Source: Tubulanus polymorphus
Lineage: Eukaryota; Nemertea; Palaeonemertea; Tubulaniformes; Tubulanidae
DNA length: 64,000 nucleotides
Assembly: GCF_964204645.1 (NCBI RefSeq)
Contig: NC_134028.1
Span: forward strand, 26,882,153-26,946,152
Direction: 5' to 3'
Part shown: positions 51,316 through 62,907 of the stretch, in pieces
Layout of the letters: each line of letters opens with the position of its first letter
Numbering within the stretch: the stretch's first letter is position 1
The notes under the pieces: model-generated
The model's input: the letters and a program-made list of their open reading frames with translations, nothing else
What the model was told of the DNA's origin: nothing
The model's database searches: none
Translations under genes and position numbers: made by a program

Positions 51316-52583
51316 CCCATCCAATTGTTCGCCTATAAACTATTTATATTACCTATAAAGAGACGGAACACAAGGCAAATGATGAACGATCGTTGGACGG
51401 AAACAATTACCGCCCGTTTTAGCGCCAAATGTCGTAAAAGCGAACTGGTGAAAGTTCACATTACGAGTTCGTCAATCATCGTCACGCTTAACATTCAGAT
51501 CACGTGTGGGAGGGCAGTGCACCCATATACGTGAAAAAAACAGAGACAGTATGTAAGTAAATACTACTTGAAATACTGCATCTTTTTCGAGCCGATTTCA
51601 CAAAATCTATCTTAAAGGTTTATTTACTACTTACTTCTTGCAGAGCTTACAGGTTTTACAACAACTCGAGACAAATTGGAGTTCGAAATCTCCCAAATTA
51701 TCTCAGAATAGAATTTTCGATACGTTGACCAGTTTGTTTTCATGAGCAGAAAGATGAATAGTAAATGTTTTAAAGGTACTGACGTTTTTTATACGAGTCA
51801 TTTTTTAAATCAGATCTTAAGGTTATAAAAAGACGGGCTTCACGATGACTCGAACAGCGTCCGAGCTTAGAACGAGCTGCCATTATTTGCTTTTACATTT
51901 ATATAAGAGTGCCTACGTTTCCGGAACAAAACTTATTTATTGTTATATTGAAATTGGTCGAAGAAAACCGCTACCGTCGTCGCAAACAATAAATGGATTT
52001 GCACACGGTAGAAATAGATCTAATCACAGGGATGAAGAATTGCGCGGAAATGATCTGCAAACTTTTTTTTCTGCTGTTGCGGATTCGTTTCCGTCAGAGA
52101 TGTGAGAAAAACTTATGTTATACTTTGACATTTTCGGCGCGGATAAATCTGGATTTTTGTAGCCTAAAAACCGCACCGAGACCGGATGCGACCGACGGCG
52201 GTTTATAACGGATTACACTAAATCATGGTAACTGGAATAACTGTCAGGCTTAAATCATATTGAATCCAACACAAGGCGATTATCATAGACAGTATAGAAT
52301 ATGGACTGGTGTTTAAATCACTGCAGGCGATATATAAAAAAGACGCTTTATGTTTTTATCCCCGGCAATAGATAAGTCATTATGAAATAAAGTTAATCTT
52401 GTAGTTGCCTCTGGTCTGGTTTTAATGCGTGGTCCTGGGATTAGTCTTACTTAAAACTCTAAAAAAAAACTCTATTTCATCATGATACATTATTCGTAGG
52501 GCGCCGCCGCGAGAGAAATAGTGCCCTTATGAATATTATGAAGCGAAAAAAGTAACAGTTGTTCCCCTGGCGTATCCAATATC

Positions 52584-53518
52584 TTAGCGGACTTGCATTT
52601 CTCGACCGTTGGTGACCTTGACCGGATAGACAGACGACAAGTTAGTTCTGAGCTTGGCGCTAAACCCTTTAACCATTACGACGACACAAATAAGGTATTT
52701 ATTTTGTCTCCCATTGCTGTCATCTGCTGGATGTATAATTAACCAAGTCAGCAACACACCGCCGTATATTAGCCATTCGAACAACCCTGAGATGATGTCC
52801 AGGAAATTGCACATAATTAGAACAAGTGTGGCGTAAAAGGCATAGACCACTGCAGTCTCAAGCTGTACCGGGCGTTTATTTTACTTCCCTTACATCCGGC
52901 TCGACTTTAAAAAAAAAACTAACACAGCCCACTTTCAGGTTGTGACGTGTATGCTATCGTCTTGGAAAAATAGAATTCCAGTCGTTCTTCTCTTCTCCTT
53001 ATTGTTAAATGAAAACATAAAATTCGAACCGACCCCAAAACAATAGACAAACCATCATCATCATGATAATCCTTACAAAACTTATCGTCAGCACTTCACT
53101 ATAGCTCTCCTAGCACATTTCGGTTGCTGTGTGAATTAGATTTGCCTGTTTTACAGTTACCCCGCCCCTCTAATCTAACTTCAACGTAATTCCATATTGT
53201 AGCCTGAACGGCAAAGTATGGCCACTTTCTTAGATATTTTTGAGAGAAATATATTTTCGAGCTCGTCCCTTTTTGCACAAACGACACCATTTACACAGCA
53301 TACTGATCAAAGGCAACTCGTCTATACTAGATACCACACGATTTATTACGCGTATTTTGCTACGACCATATTTTTCCTGGCCTTGTAATCTTTGTGACAG
53401 GATGATAGGAACGCAACCGCGTTCAGTGAGAAGATAAAAGCTAGAAGAGACACGAAAAGCCACAGTCGTGCTCTAATTGTGTTGACGTTCTCAGTTATAC
53501 CGCGTAGTTTGTCGATAG
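52584..53518 (-). CDS. Multi-pass membrane protein of unknown family, two exons
   Basis: The span contains a 501-bp intron. The upstream exon is 53364-53518. It has an acceptor GAATTATAG, about 51 codons and a donor GTC|GTAGCA; a donor three bases earlier is also possible. It encodes an amphipathic segment (IDKLRGITENVNTIRARLW) running into a membrane helix (LFVSLLAFIFSLNAVAFL) and the charged CHKDYKARKN. The last exon is 52584-52862 (92 codons and TAA) and starts LETAVVYAFYATLVLIMC, with further hydrophobic stretches FEWLIYGGVLLTWLII and KYLICVVVMV. Phase is conserved (0/0). Helical hydrophobic segments separated by charged loops are unlikely by chance, which is the main support. The first exon is uncertain: an ATG at 53591-53593 starts a short frame that could join in phase through a 59-bp intron. 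I recognise no family; a four-helix surface protein is the best description. Confidence 0.45.
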
Positions 53519-53739
53519 CTATAATTCAGTGACACTCTTCGTTTCAACTGTGGGTTTGTTATTGGTGGTAATTACACTCTCTACTGTCTCCATCGAAGGT
53601 AAAATGTAGAACCATCGGGAGGTCTCAGCGGCGCGTATAGATTCTGAAGTGTTTCTTTGTGATAGCAAATAGCGCGCCTCGGCCATTTCAGATCCTAACG
53701 CAATCCCATTTCAGCTATATTGTCGCGATATCTCGACCT

Positions 53740-53830
53740 AGTAGCACCTAGAAGGTCGATGGGAAAACTTCTCCTTTGTGGCAAGTGAGGATCCGCTAGG
53801 TTCGCTACTAGTACTGTAACTCGGTCTTTC
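53740..53830 (-). repeat. Dispersed repeat copy (GGATCCTCACTTGCCACA)
   Basis: On the minus strand, CTAGTAGCGAACCTAGCGGA is followed by TCCTCACTTGCCACA. This matches the family at 21661-21800 in order and spacing. Confidence 0.4.
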
Positions 53831-55226
53831 GCGTTTGATTTCTGGGGGCAGTTGATGAAAACCTGTTTTAAGATGTTTAACTGCTTAACTGTTTTTATTA
53901 TCGCCGTATCAATCGTCGCCTGGTTTATCTAAGCCAATTCTATTTTTACTACGTCAAGTTTAACGCTTAACCGGATTTGAAGGCCACGGATTCGCTTCTG
54001 GGATTGTTCATAGTTCACAGAAAGTTCCACGTATCTAATTATCTCTATAATCATATTTCTTGTAAATGGGATGTTTTTTACGGGAAACTGATTTACGTAG
54101 AGCATGAAATAAATGGACGCATCGCCAGCAATCTACATTCATGGAAGTAGACGCCGGGACGATTTGGTGATTGTTCTTCTTTACGCCGAGAAGTGCCTGT
54201 CATCTTCAATATCATATCAATATGAGTATGTTTGGCCGACTATTAGTTTGCGTTCAATTTCCAACCAGGCGCCGCTTGTCTCTCTATCTACGCAACAATC
54301 CAGTGATTGCAAAATACGAATGAGGAAACGGATTTCCAAGAAAGAATCGTATGTTATGTTATTGACAAGACATATCGAATTATTTGCCTATTTGTCAAGT
54401 GTTTTTGTACTTGTATTCTAGTATCTACTGTGATTTTGAGTGTGTTTGGGGATGGGTTTTCCTGTGAGAGAATTTATCACATAAAATCGGTTTTTGTGGC
54501 TTGATTGTGTGATAAACATGAACTTACCATTCTGAAACATGGCCTCCTCGTGTCAATAATTCGTTAGTAATAAATTGATTTAGCCAACCTATAATTACAC
54601 AATATGACGTATGAGTTTTGTGACCATAACAACAATAGCCCCACAATAATTACTTTTTATAAGTTTATACTTTTTTATAAACTTTAGATAAACTTTAAAT
54701 CAAATCCTGGAGAAAAAAAGTTCACGTGGGTGGTCTACATGTAGTGGCTCATCTTGGACAACACCCCTCCCGCTGAAGAAATCGTTTCGGCATCTTGGAC
54801 GTACCATACGAACCAATTTCCACAGAAAGTGAATCAGCATTGGACTACAGTGACTACGAGCATGCGCTACACAGTCCGAGGCCTAAAAAATAAAGGAAAC
54901 TCCTGTCAGTATTTATACATCATGTTTCTGAGAAACTTTTTATTACCGTTTACAGACAAAAGAAACGGCATGTATATTTAGAATCATTTTACCGCAAATG
55001 TTTCATAATCTTCAAAACAGATTCGTTTCTCGTTTCTTGGAAAACTGTGAAACCTTTTGATAGCGCGTGTTCAACTGAAATGACCGTTTGAACGCATCGG
55101 AAGATCTACCGAAAAAAACCTTCTATAAGTATATTCATATGTAATGTGATAGATATCATCGAAACATCATCATCGATTTTTCAAGGCGGCAATAAACTTT
55201 CAAGTTAGTTTTCTAATTCGGGGACA

Positions 55227-55271
55227 ACGACATCACAACCACGACATCACAACCACGACATCACAACCACG
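55227..55271 (+). repeat. 14-bp tandem repeat, three copies
   Basis: Three copies of ACGACATCACAACC are followed by a diverging partial copy. Confidence 0.85.
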
Positions 55272-55556
55272 ATATCCCACTGCGAGCAACAAAGCTTTTT
55301 CGCTATCAAAGGAATACATAAAATGTGCGCGGAAAGTCGTAATTGAATTTCGGTGCTGTGAAACAGCGTGAATATTGCGTAAATTAGATTCGATGATATG
55401 TAATAATTACATGATGAAAGAGACGCCAACGTAGACACCATTCAACGCAATTACTATCGATACCAGTCGTCTTACTGTGACGTCATCGTTCTCATTTTCA
55501 AACCGCGCCGATCAGTGCGCGAGTCACGAAACTGCAAGTGGCTTCCATTTTCCACG

Positions 55557-57303
55557 GTAGAGGTCTAGGTAAAGTGTTGGTAGAGGTCTAGGTAAAGTGT
55601 TGGTAGAGGTCTAGGTAAAGCGTTGGTAGAGGGCTAGGTAAAGTGTTGGTAGAGGTCTAGGTAAAGCGTTGGTAGAGGTCTAGGTAAAGTGTTGGTAGAG
55701 GGCTAGGTAAAGAGTTGGTAGAGGTCTAGGTAAAGCGTTGGTAGAGGTCTAGGTAAAGCGTTGGTAGAGGGCTAGGTAAAGCGTTGGTAGAGGGCTAGGT
55801 AAAGCGTTGGTAGAGGTCTAGGTAAAGCGTTGGTAGAGGGCTAGGTAAAGCGTTGGTAGAGGGCTAGGTAAAGCGTTGGTAGAGGGCTAGGTAAAGCGTT
55901 GGTAGAGGGCTAGGTAAAGCGTTGGTAGAGGTCTAGGTAAAGCGTTGGTAGAGGGCTAGGTAAAGCGTTGGTAGAGGTCTAGGTAAAGTGTTGGTAGAGG
56001 TCTAGGTAAAGCGTTGGTAGAGGGCTAGGTAAAGCGTTGGTAGAGGTCTAGGTAAAGCGTTGGTAGAGGGCTAGGTAAAGCGTTGGTAGAGGTCTAGGTA
56101 AAGTGTTGGTAGAGGTCTAGGTAAAGTGTTGGTAGAGGGCTAGGTAAAGCGTTGGTAGAGAGCTAGGTAAAGCGTTGGTAGAGAGCTAGGTAAAGCGTTG
56201 GTAGAGGTCTAGGTAAAGTGTTGGTAGAGGGCTAGGTAAAGCGTTGGTAGAGGGCTAGGTAAAGCGTTGGTAGAGGGCTAGGTAAAGCGTTGGTAGAGGG
56301 CTAGGTAAAGCGTTGGTAGAGGTCTAGGTAAAGCGTTGGTAGAGGTCTAGGTAAAGCGTTGGTAGAGGGCTAGGTAAAGTGTTGGTAGAGGTCTAGGTAA
56401 AGCGTTGGTAGAGGTCTAGGTAAAGTGTTGGTAGAGGTCTAGGTAAAGCGTTGGTAGAGGGCTAGGTAAAGCGTTGGTAGAGAGCTAGGTAAAGCGTTGG
56501 TAGAGAGCTAGGTAAAGCGTTGGTAGAGAGCTAGGTAAAGCGTTGGTAGAGGTCTAGGTAAAGCGTTGGTAGAGGGCTAGGTAAAGCGTTGGTAGAGGGC
56601 TAGGTAAAGTGTTGGTAGAGGTCTAGGTAAAGCGTTGGTAGAGGGCTAGGTAAAGCGTTGGTAGAGGGCTAGGTAAAGCGTTGGTAGAGGGCTAGGTAAA
56701 GCGTTGGTAGAGAGCTAGGTAAAGCGTTGGTAGAGGGCTAGGTAAAGCGTTGGTAGAGGGCTAGGTAAAGCGTTGGTAGAGGGCTAGGTAAAGCGTTGGT
56801 AGAGAGCTAGGTAAAGCGTTGGTAGAGGTCTAGGTAAAGCGTTGGTAGAGGTCTAGGTAAAGCGTTGGTAGAGGGCTAGGTAAAGCGTTGGTAGAGGGCT
56901 AGGTAAAGCGTTGGTAGAGAGCTAGGTAAAGCGTTGGTAGAGGGCTAGGTAAAGCGTTGGTAGAGGTCTAGGTAAAGCGTTGGTAGAGGGCTAGGTAAAG
57001 CGTTGGTAGAGGTCTAGGTAAAGCGTTGGTAGAGGGCTAGGTAAAGCGTTGGTAGAGGTCTAGGTAAAGCGTTGGTAGAGGGCTAGGTAAAGCGTTGGTA
57101 GAGGGCTAGGTAAAGCGTTGGTAGAGGTCTAGGTAAAGCGTTAGTAGAGGTCTAGGTAAAGCGTTGGTAGAGGGCTAGGTAAAGCGTTGGTAGAGGTCTA
57201 GGTAAAGCGTTGGTAGAGGTCTAGGTAAAGCGTTGGTAGAGGGCTAGGTAAAGCGTTGGTAGAGGGCTAGGTAAAGCGTTGGTAGAGGGCTAGGTAAAGC
57301 GTT
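55557..57303 (+). repeat. 23-bp minisatellite, about 76 copies
   Basis: The unit starts GTAGAGGTCTAGGTAAAG and ends CGTTG or TGTTG. 1747 bp divided by 23 is 75.96 copies, with no length variants seen. Two positions vary: GGTCTAGG/GGGCTAGG/GAGCTAGG, and AAAGCG/AAAGTG. TTCCACGGTA flanks the array on both sides (left at about 55550-55559, right at about 57303-57312). Every unit carries a TAGGTAAAG string that looks like a 5' splice site. No frame is preserved because 23 is not a multiple of three. Confidence 0.97.
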
Positions 57304-57785
57304 CCACGGTAAAAGTCTGTCAGTCGTGTCTACTCATTCTAGTCGGCCACCAGTAACGACCTACCGACATACGCTCAAATATGAGACGATAAATTATTAG
57401 GTTGATGGAATTAAATCTGTCAGAAATCAATTTTCTAAGGTTTCTTTTTTCCATGGTACTTTTGTATTATTATGCGATAATTTGTAATCGCTCGAACTGA
57501 TGCGCGATCCTGACATTTGCGATATAATTATTAGCATAATAAGAACTGATTAATGATAATGGCAGCTAGTGCCGAGTAGAGTTGATGAGTTCTAATTGAA
57601 GGCTATTAAGAATATTCCGTACGAGGAAGAGGAAAAATCCGTCATTAGATTAAATAGAGAGGAGCAATTTGACGTAAGACGATTGTGTGTTAAATTCAAT
57701 TCGTTATGACGTCACCGTTGAGAAAAATATTCCACCTAAAAGAGCGATTTTTTTTTTTATTAATTAAACGATCGAGACGAGATGA
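57304..57785. other. Intergenic spacer
   Basis: AT-rich, no gene recognised. A CRE palindrome lies at 57707-57714. Confidence 0.6.
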
Positions 57786-57939
57786 ACTTGTGAAAGTTAA
57801 AGTTAACTCTGAGTTAGAATTAGTTTATTCTCAATGAGTTAACTCTGAGTTTATTTTCTATGAGTTAACTCTCAGTTTATTTTCAATGAGTTAACTCTGA
57901 GTTTATTTTCAATGAGTTAACTCACAACTGTCGAACTGG
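57786..57939. mobile_element. Palindromic MITE-like element, copy C, internally expanded
   Basis: The right end CTCACAACTGTCGAACTGGG corresponds to the ends of copies A and B. The left end is diverged. The interior holds four spaced GAGTTAACTCT(G/C)AG units joined by TTTATTTTCAAT, so a block of about 26 bp has been tandemly duplicated within the palindrome. Confidence 0.5.
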
Positions 57940-58039
57940 GTCCCGGGTTAAAAATCCTCGACGTTTCTATGGGAATTATGCTACTGGTTAAGCTCATAAG
58001 ATAAATAGATGATTAATTGAATTGTGTAAAATCACTGAT

Positions 58040-58045
58040 TTTATT
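58040..58045 (-). terminator. Polyadenylation signal AATAAA of the Ly6-type gene
   Basis: AATAAA on the minus strand lies 56 bases downstream of the stop codon at 58101-58103, a suitable distance for the 3' end of this gene. Confidence 0.5.
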
Positions 58046-58100
58046 TCGGACGGAATTTAGTTTTATACCGAATAAACGACGTGAACACAAATACTGCTGA

Positions 58101-59849
58101 CTATCCCCGCAACATCAGTGCGCCTGCGCATACTACAATCACAGCCAGTGACGTCATCAATCTTGTAGCGGTATTTCCGGTGTTGCACTTCTCCGCCTGA
58201 TTACAACAGGAAGTACATCGTAAATAGGTCAAACCGAATCCGTTATAGCGACATCCCCAGTAACACTTATCAGCGCAGCCTCGTTCTATATTGATGACGA
58301 CTCCTTGGACCTCTTGACGTTCAACCTGAGAGTAATAAAATCAAACTGAGTTTTATCAACTCATATCGAATTATGCAATATCGAACTGCAAACAATACAA
58401 TACGGAACTGCAAACAATACAATATGGAACTGCAAACAATACAATATGGAACTGCAAACAATACAATATGGAACTGCAAACAATACAATATGGAACTGCA
58501 AACAATACAATATCGAACTGCAAACAATACAATATCGAACTGCAAACAATACAATATGGAAGTGCAAACAATACAATATGGAACTGCAAACAATACAATA
58601 TCGAACTGCAAACAATACAATACGGAACTGCAAACAATACAATATGGAACTGCAAACGCAGATATAGTAATCGAGGTTTGCACTTATCAAGGTTAGCAAT
58701 AAAACAATGATTTATGAACGATACGAAGTAGCATAAGTAAATAAAAAATGGCGCTGGACGACGGTTGAAAGATCCAGTCGCCCATAAACTCACATTCACG
58801 CGCATACATACCCCGTTCATACACCTACTCATTACAGGAGACAAAACGTGTCACATCAGATATACATATATCATACTTAAATTCAATCAGATGAATGAGA
58901 TCATTTCCAAAAGATGTGAGAACTAATTTTTCTATAGCGAGTTCCAGCCTTTCGGGTCTTTATAGATTATTGTATTGTAAAGGTAAACATCTTATTTCTT
59001 ACATTATGGCTTCAACTTTGCCAGGTTTGCTGGTAGTTACTCCGTCTTTCGTGTTCAATCTTAATCAATGATTCAGTTGAAATCGAATGAACGTTTCTCA
59101 TAATGAATCGATGAAATATACAGCTATCAAGCTCTTTACCGCAGACCATTTTATCATTACCAAAAAGGGTACAATCGTAGCCAGCAAAGATATTTCACAT
59201 GGGACTCGACCATGTTATTGACTCACTCGAGGTTTTGGTCGATTTTGGACACGAGATTTAGAGATAATAAAACCATTGAACCAGTAAAAATATCGCGTCA
59301 TCCAAAATAGCTGTTTTAAAGGCGAATTGAGAATTAAGGGCCACCAGAATATGTTATTTGCATTGGATTCATGCTCCTTACAAAAACTGTATCAACCAAC
59401 TGAAAAAAATGACCGAACCTTCACTCTTTGAAATACAATATAAATCCAGCTAAGGCTGGTCAGTGAGACAGAGGGTGTAACCTGATTGAAAGTCTAGACA
59501 AATCAGTTTAATCTAACCTTGCAATACTTGTCTCTTTTGCCGCATCGAATGACGTCAATGTCTGAGAGGTTAAAAAGACATTCGCTTTTTGCGTTAAATT
59601 TCAATTTAAACGCATCCTTACAAGTGTAACACGACAGATTCGTTCCATCAAATACTTCACCAGTGACGCTTGAGAAATCTGTAAAAAAACCATCGAAAAT
59701 AGCCTTCGGAACAACAGCGATGATATCAACGAGTTAAAAACCACAGTGTTGGAAAGTTAGTTGATAAATGTAACAGTTTCGGGGTCTATACTTCTAAATC
59801 ACGTGACACCGGACCTACCTGATATCAAAAACAAGACGACTAAATACAT
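58101..59849 (-). CDS. GPI-anchored Ly6/uPAR (three-finger) protein
   Basis: Three exons, span including introns: 59819-59849 (donor CAG|GTAGGT), 59518-59678 (acceptor TTTTTTTACAG, donor AAG|GTTAGA) and 58101-58325 (acceptor TTACTCTCAG, stop TAG). Phases 1 and 0 match at both junctions and the product is 138 residues. Residues 1-17 include a hydrophobic signal sequence (MYLVVLFLIS). Upstream in-frame ATGs at 59879 and 59888 could lengthen the N-terminus. The domain opens with CYTC (27-30) and closes with the diagnostic CC at 104-105 followed by CN at 111-112. Twelve extracellular cysteines (27, 30, 44, 56, 63, 81, 85, 89, 101, 104, 105, 111) are more than the usual ten, suggesting one extra disulfide. 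Sequons are at N24 and N47. The C-terminal hydrophobic tail (about 119-138) fits a GPI signal. Such proteins are surface ligands or modulators of receptors and channels; the partner here is unknown. Confidence 0.82.
58389..58652 (+). repeat. 22-bp minisatellite, 12 copies, inside a Ly6-gene intron
   Basis: Twelve exact-length copies of a unit starting CAAACAATACAATATGGAAC, with TATGG/TATCG/TACGG variants and a partial copy on each side. It lies wholly within intron 2 of the minus-strand Ly6-type gene. Open frames exist in several registers, so none is evidence of coding. Confidence 0.97.
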
Positions 59850-62040
59850 ATAGTTATTTATGATACAGTAGTTCACCATTCTATTCATAACACAATGCAC
59901 GTATAAATGCACGCTATGTTGACTATAAAACACGTGTTAATATCTTCCGCATAGTTCAACGACATAAAATCCCGATTTACTTTCGATTTGTTTGTAAAAT
60001 GTACAAACTCTAAGAACAGTCTTCATCCTAGTGAGCCTTTAACTGCGTATTGTATATAATCGTTCATAAGGTTCGTTTATACGTAATCGACAGAATACCA
60101 TCACCCAGCATTCACGATAACAGCCTTCACGAATTCAGAATCCTATCGAAGTTTCAAATTCCAATTATAATCCGGAAAGATTTTTACGTAATTGATAGTA
60201 AACCCACGATTATGAAACAAATGGTTATTCAGACTTCGACGACGCACGCAGTTACCGTAGATGTATCTGTCTTAAAAATGTGCAAAGTTCGATCTGAATA
60301 AAGATTCATTCAATATAATTGTGGGTTTCTATTATCATTACAAACAGAATCGTGCTTATGTCCAGTACGAGTATTAGATCTCACACTATCTGCAGCATAC
60401 AGCCGCAGTAGCAGTATAGTATATCTGTATGAAAGGTTTATTAGCTCCAGTTTATTACGAGCAGCCACGAATCGATATACGATAATTTCACGTAACTCGT
60501 TTCCCATTTCCGCTGACAGGTAAATACCATTATTCCCATCACATAAACGAGCGTCACTCGAAAACTTATTAAATTCGCCGTTCGAGCAAATCCGCCGTTG
60601 CCTGGAGACGACGTATACAAAGTATTATACGCAAATTGAAAAGTAATTTTTTCTGTAGGTTGAACAGAAACGACTGTGACCGGATCTCGTGGTACATTTA
60701 AACCCGCTTGAGTCGTCACATTCTTAAAGTCATCTCCTCACACGTCGTATTACAGTGAAATTCACTATATGTCATTGTGATGATCATTATGTTTACGACT
60801 TATCCAAAAGATCACTTAATATACATCTATATTATGTATTAAGTAACTGAATTAGAAAAAATACACGTGTATAAATTCGAACTCAAAGATACAGACACGA
60901 GTAATGTTGAGTAATTTAACGACTTAAATGCGATGACGATTTCACAAAGTCATATTGTGCCATTTTTTATACGAATTGCGAAAAACACATTTGGGAAGCG
61001 TTCGTCGTTGTGTGACGATTGTGAGATTATTTGTAATTGTGAGCTTTGGTTTGTTTGTTTAAACTGTGATCTATATACGTTATGAAAACTAATGGGAATG
61101 AGTACCATTTTATTCTGGAATACCCTTTAGAATCTTCGCAACCCGATTCTCAAAACCAACGAGAATTTTTATTATAAAGCGCAAATCGAACTATCCTTTA
61201 AATCTGTGTCTTATTCAATTAAGGTAAATACATGATTCTCACGCGCATAAAATTGATCCTTATAATATTAGACAATCATTTTCCAACCGTAGCCTCAGGA
61301 CTTCATTAGGTCAAACTGTCAGGCGGTGTCGAGCTGGCCGATTATTTTTTTCGCATGCCGCTCTTACAACTGAAAGAACGTTCGAATAATTTGGCGATAT
61401 CGTGTACATCCAATTATCAGTTACAATATACGGCTGAATAGCATAATGTTAATGATGAGAAAATATTCGTTTGCTTATTGCGTGCAGCAACAATAAACGT
61501 CTAGATATACGCGAATATAAAAGATCGGAACCACTTTTAAACTTTACCGAGAATGTACGAACGACATGATTTTAATCGATGACAAACTTGAATGGGAATT
61601 TAGCTATCAAAATTCTAGTGAATAAATTACCTTCGCGTTGAAAAGGTAGCCTCACTTCTCGATATATTCATTGAATTCTGTTTTATAGTTGTTATATTAT
61701 ATATGTTGTACGACACGAGTTTGATATATCAGTGTTTTTTGGGTGACGACGGTGTCTATGATCACACGCGCGAAATAGAATGTGGAATTTATACGCAGTA
61801 GTACATCAGAATAGCAGCGATAAACAATACAAAAACATTTAATCTATATAAAGGTATGGAATAATTAAGTTATTTTTTAGAATATCGTATCGTTTTCAGT
61901 AAACAAAAACAAATAAAGAATAGATTCGTACTGTGTCAGTGTGTGGAGGTTACTTTAGGAAACCACATCTCGGGTAGATGTTGCGCAATATCATATTATA
62001 TTGATGATGATGATGAGATTCGTGTCTGGAATATAGCAAT

Positions 62041-62110
62041 TTATATCATATCATATCATATCATATCATATCATATAATATCATATCATATCATGTCATA
62101 TCATATCATA
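62041..62110 (+). repeat. (TCATA)n pentanucleotide microsatellite
   Basis: About 14 copies of TCATA with two or three single-base changes. Confidence 0.92.
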
Positions 62111-62907
62111 ATTTAACATCAAATAGGGCTATAGGCCTATATACAAACTGATAGCCTCTTGGTTTTGATATTTAATGTTCCTCTCGTGAAGTAGGTACTC
62201 GATTTACACTGCGATCTCATAAATTGTACTTCCTTAGGTTCCTGCCAAGAAAGGTCCTATTTTTGTCTCCTGTACGTGGTTTTTTAAAAATGATTTTATA
62301 AAATCAGTTTTTCTCTTATTGCAAGAAAAACATCAAAGATGTCTTTATCCGTTTTTGTGGTGTGGATTTATGATTCAAGTTCACATTTACCCAACAAATT
62401 TCAGCTACTAAAATTTCGGGATATTTTAGGTCGAACTACATTTCTTTTCATCCATAGTTTGCTTATTGTAATTGTTTTTTCGGTAACAAAACCGATAGAA
62501 AACTTGAGTGTATCGGCTTTAGTTAGAAACTCACGAGCTTCCTTACCTAGACTTTATTGACTAGAAAACGATTTCGAAATAAGCAAAAATGTTTAGAAAA
62601 TATTTTATAGTTTTTATATATATATTTTATGGTAGAATATATTGACGCTCCTGTCTTAAGAACGTATTATATAACTGAATATAAATCTAGAAATTGTCGC
62701 CAACAGAAAAACCTTCCTCGCGATTCAACATGATTTATGTCAAATTTCAAAGAAGTGCTTGGGAATTCTTTTGCTATTGTGCTTTGTGCCGTTATATAGC
62801 CTTTTGACTAGTTTCATATTGAGATTACGCTTTAAAAACCAATTTGAAAAACATTAAATTCAAGACGCGCTTATGATTTTTATATTCATTTCAAATAAAA
62901 CTCGACG

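Larger units (their letters stand above)
44551..52583. other. Intergenic region, no firm gene
   Basis: No recognised gene. A related end (CTCGAACTGGACCCAGGGG near 44920) of the MITE-like family is present, as is a short hairpin at 46290-46317. Open frames on the minus strand between 49.45 and 50.26 kb include a segment at about 49845-49955 with a good acceptor (GATTTGTGCAG) and donor (GATCAG|GTACGG), but no family could be recognised. CAG/CAC repeats lie at 51.2-51.3 kb. Confidence 0.5.
53594..55556. other. Intergenic region, no gene recognised
   Basis: No supported coding region. It holds a dispersed-repeat copy at 53740-53830 (minus-strand GCGGATCCTCACTTGCCACA), a 14-bp short tandem repeat at 55227-55271 and a CRE palindrome at 55478-55485. 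Confidence 0.55.

Noticed and set aside
52584-52862. SLC7-type amino-acid transporter fragment
   Set aside because: WLIYGG resembles the W-FYG helix of SLC7 proteins, but the exon ends with a stop shortly after and the upstream exon does not match the family. An unassigned membrane protein is the safer call.
55557-58652. CRISPR-like arrays
   Set aside because: The repeats at 55557-57303 and 58389-58652 are contiguous with no spacers, and the DNA is animal.
60441-60719. 92-codon minus-strand frame with a hydrophobic segment
   Set aside because: It looks protein-like in parts (VTVVSVQPTEKITFQF), but has no good acceptor or donor and its length is within chance expectation.
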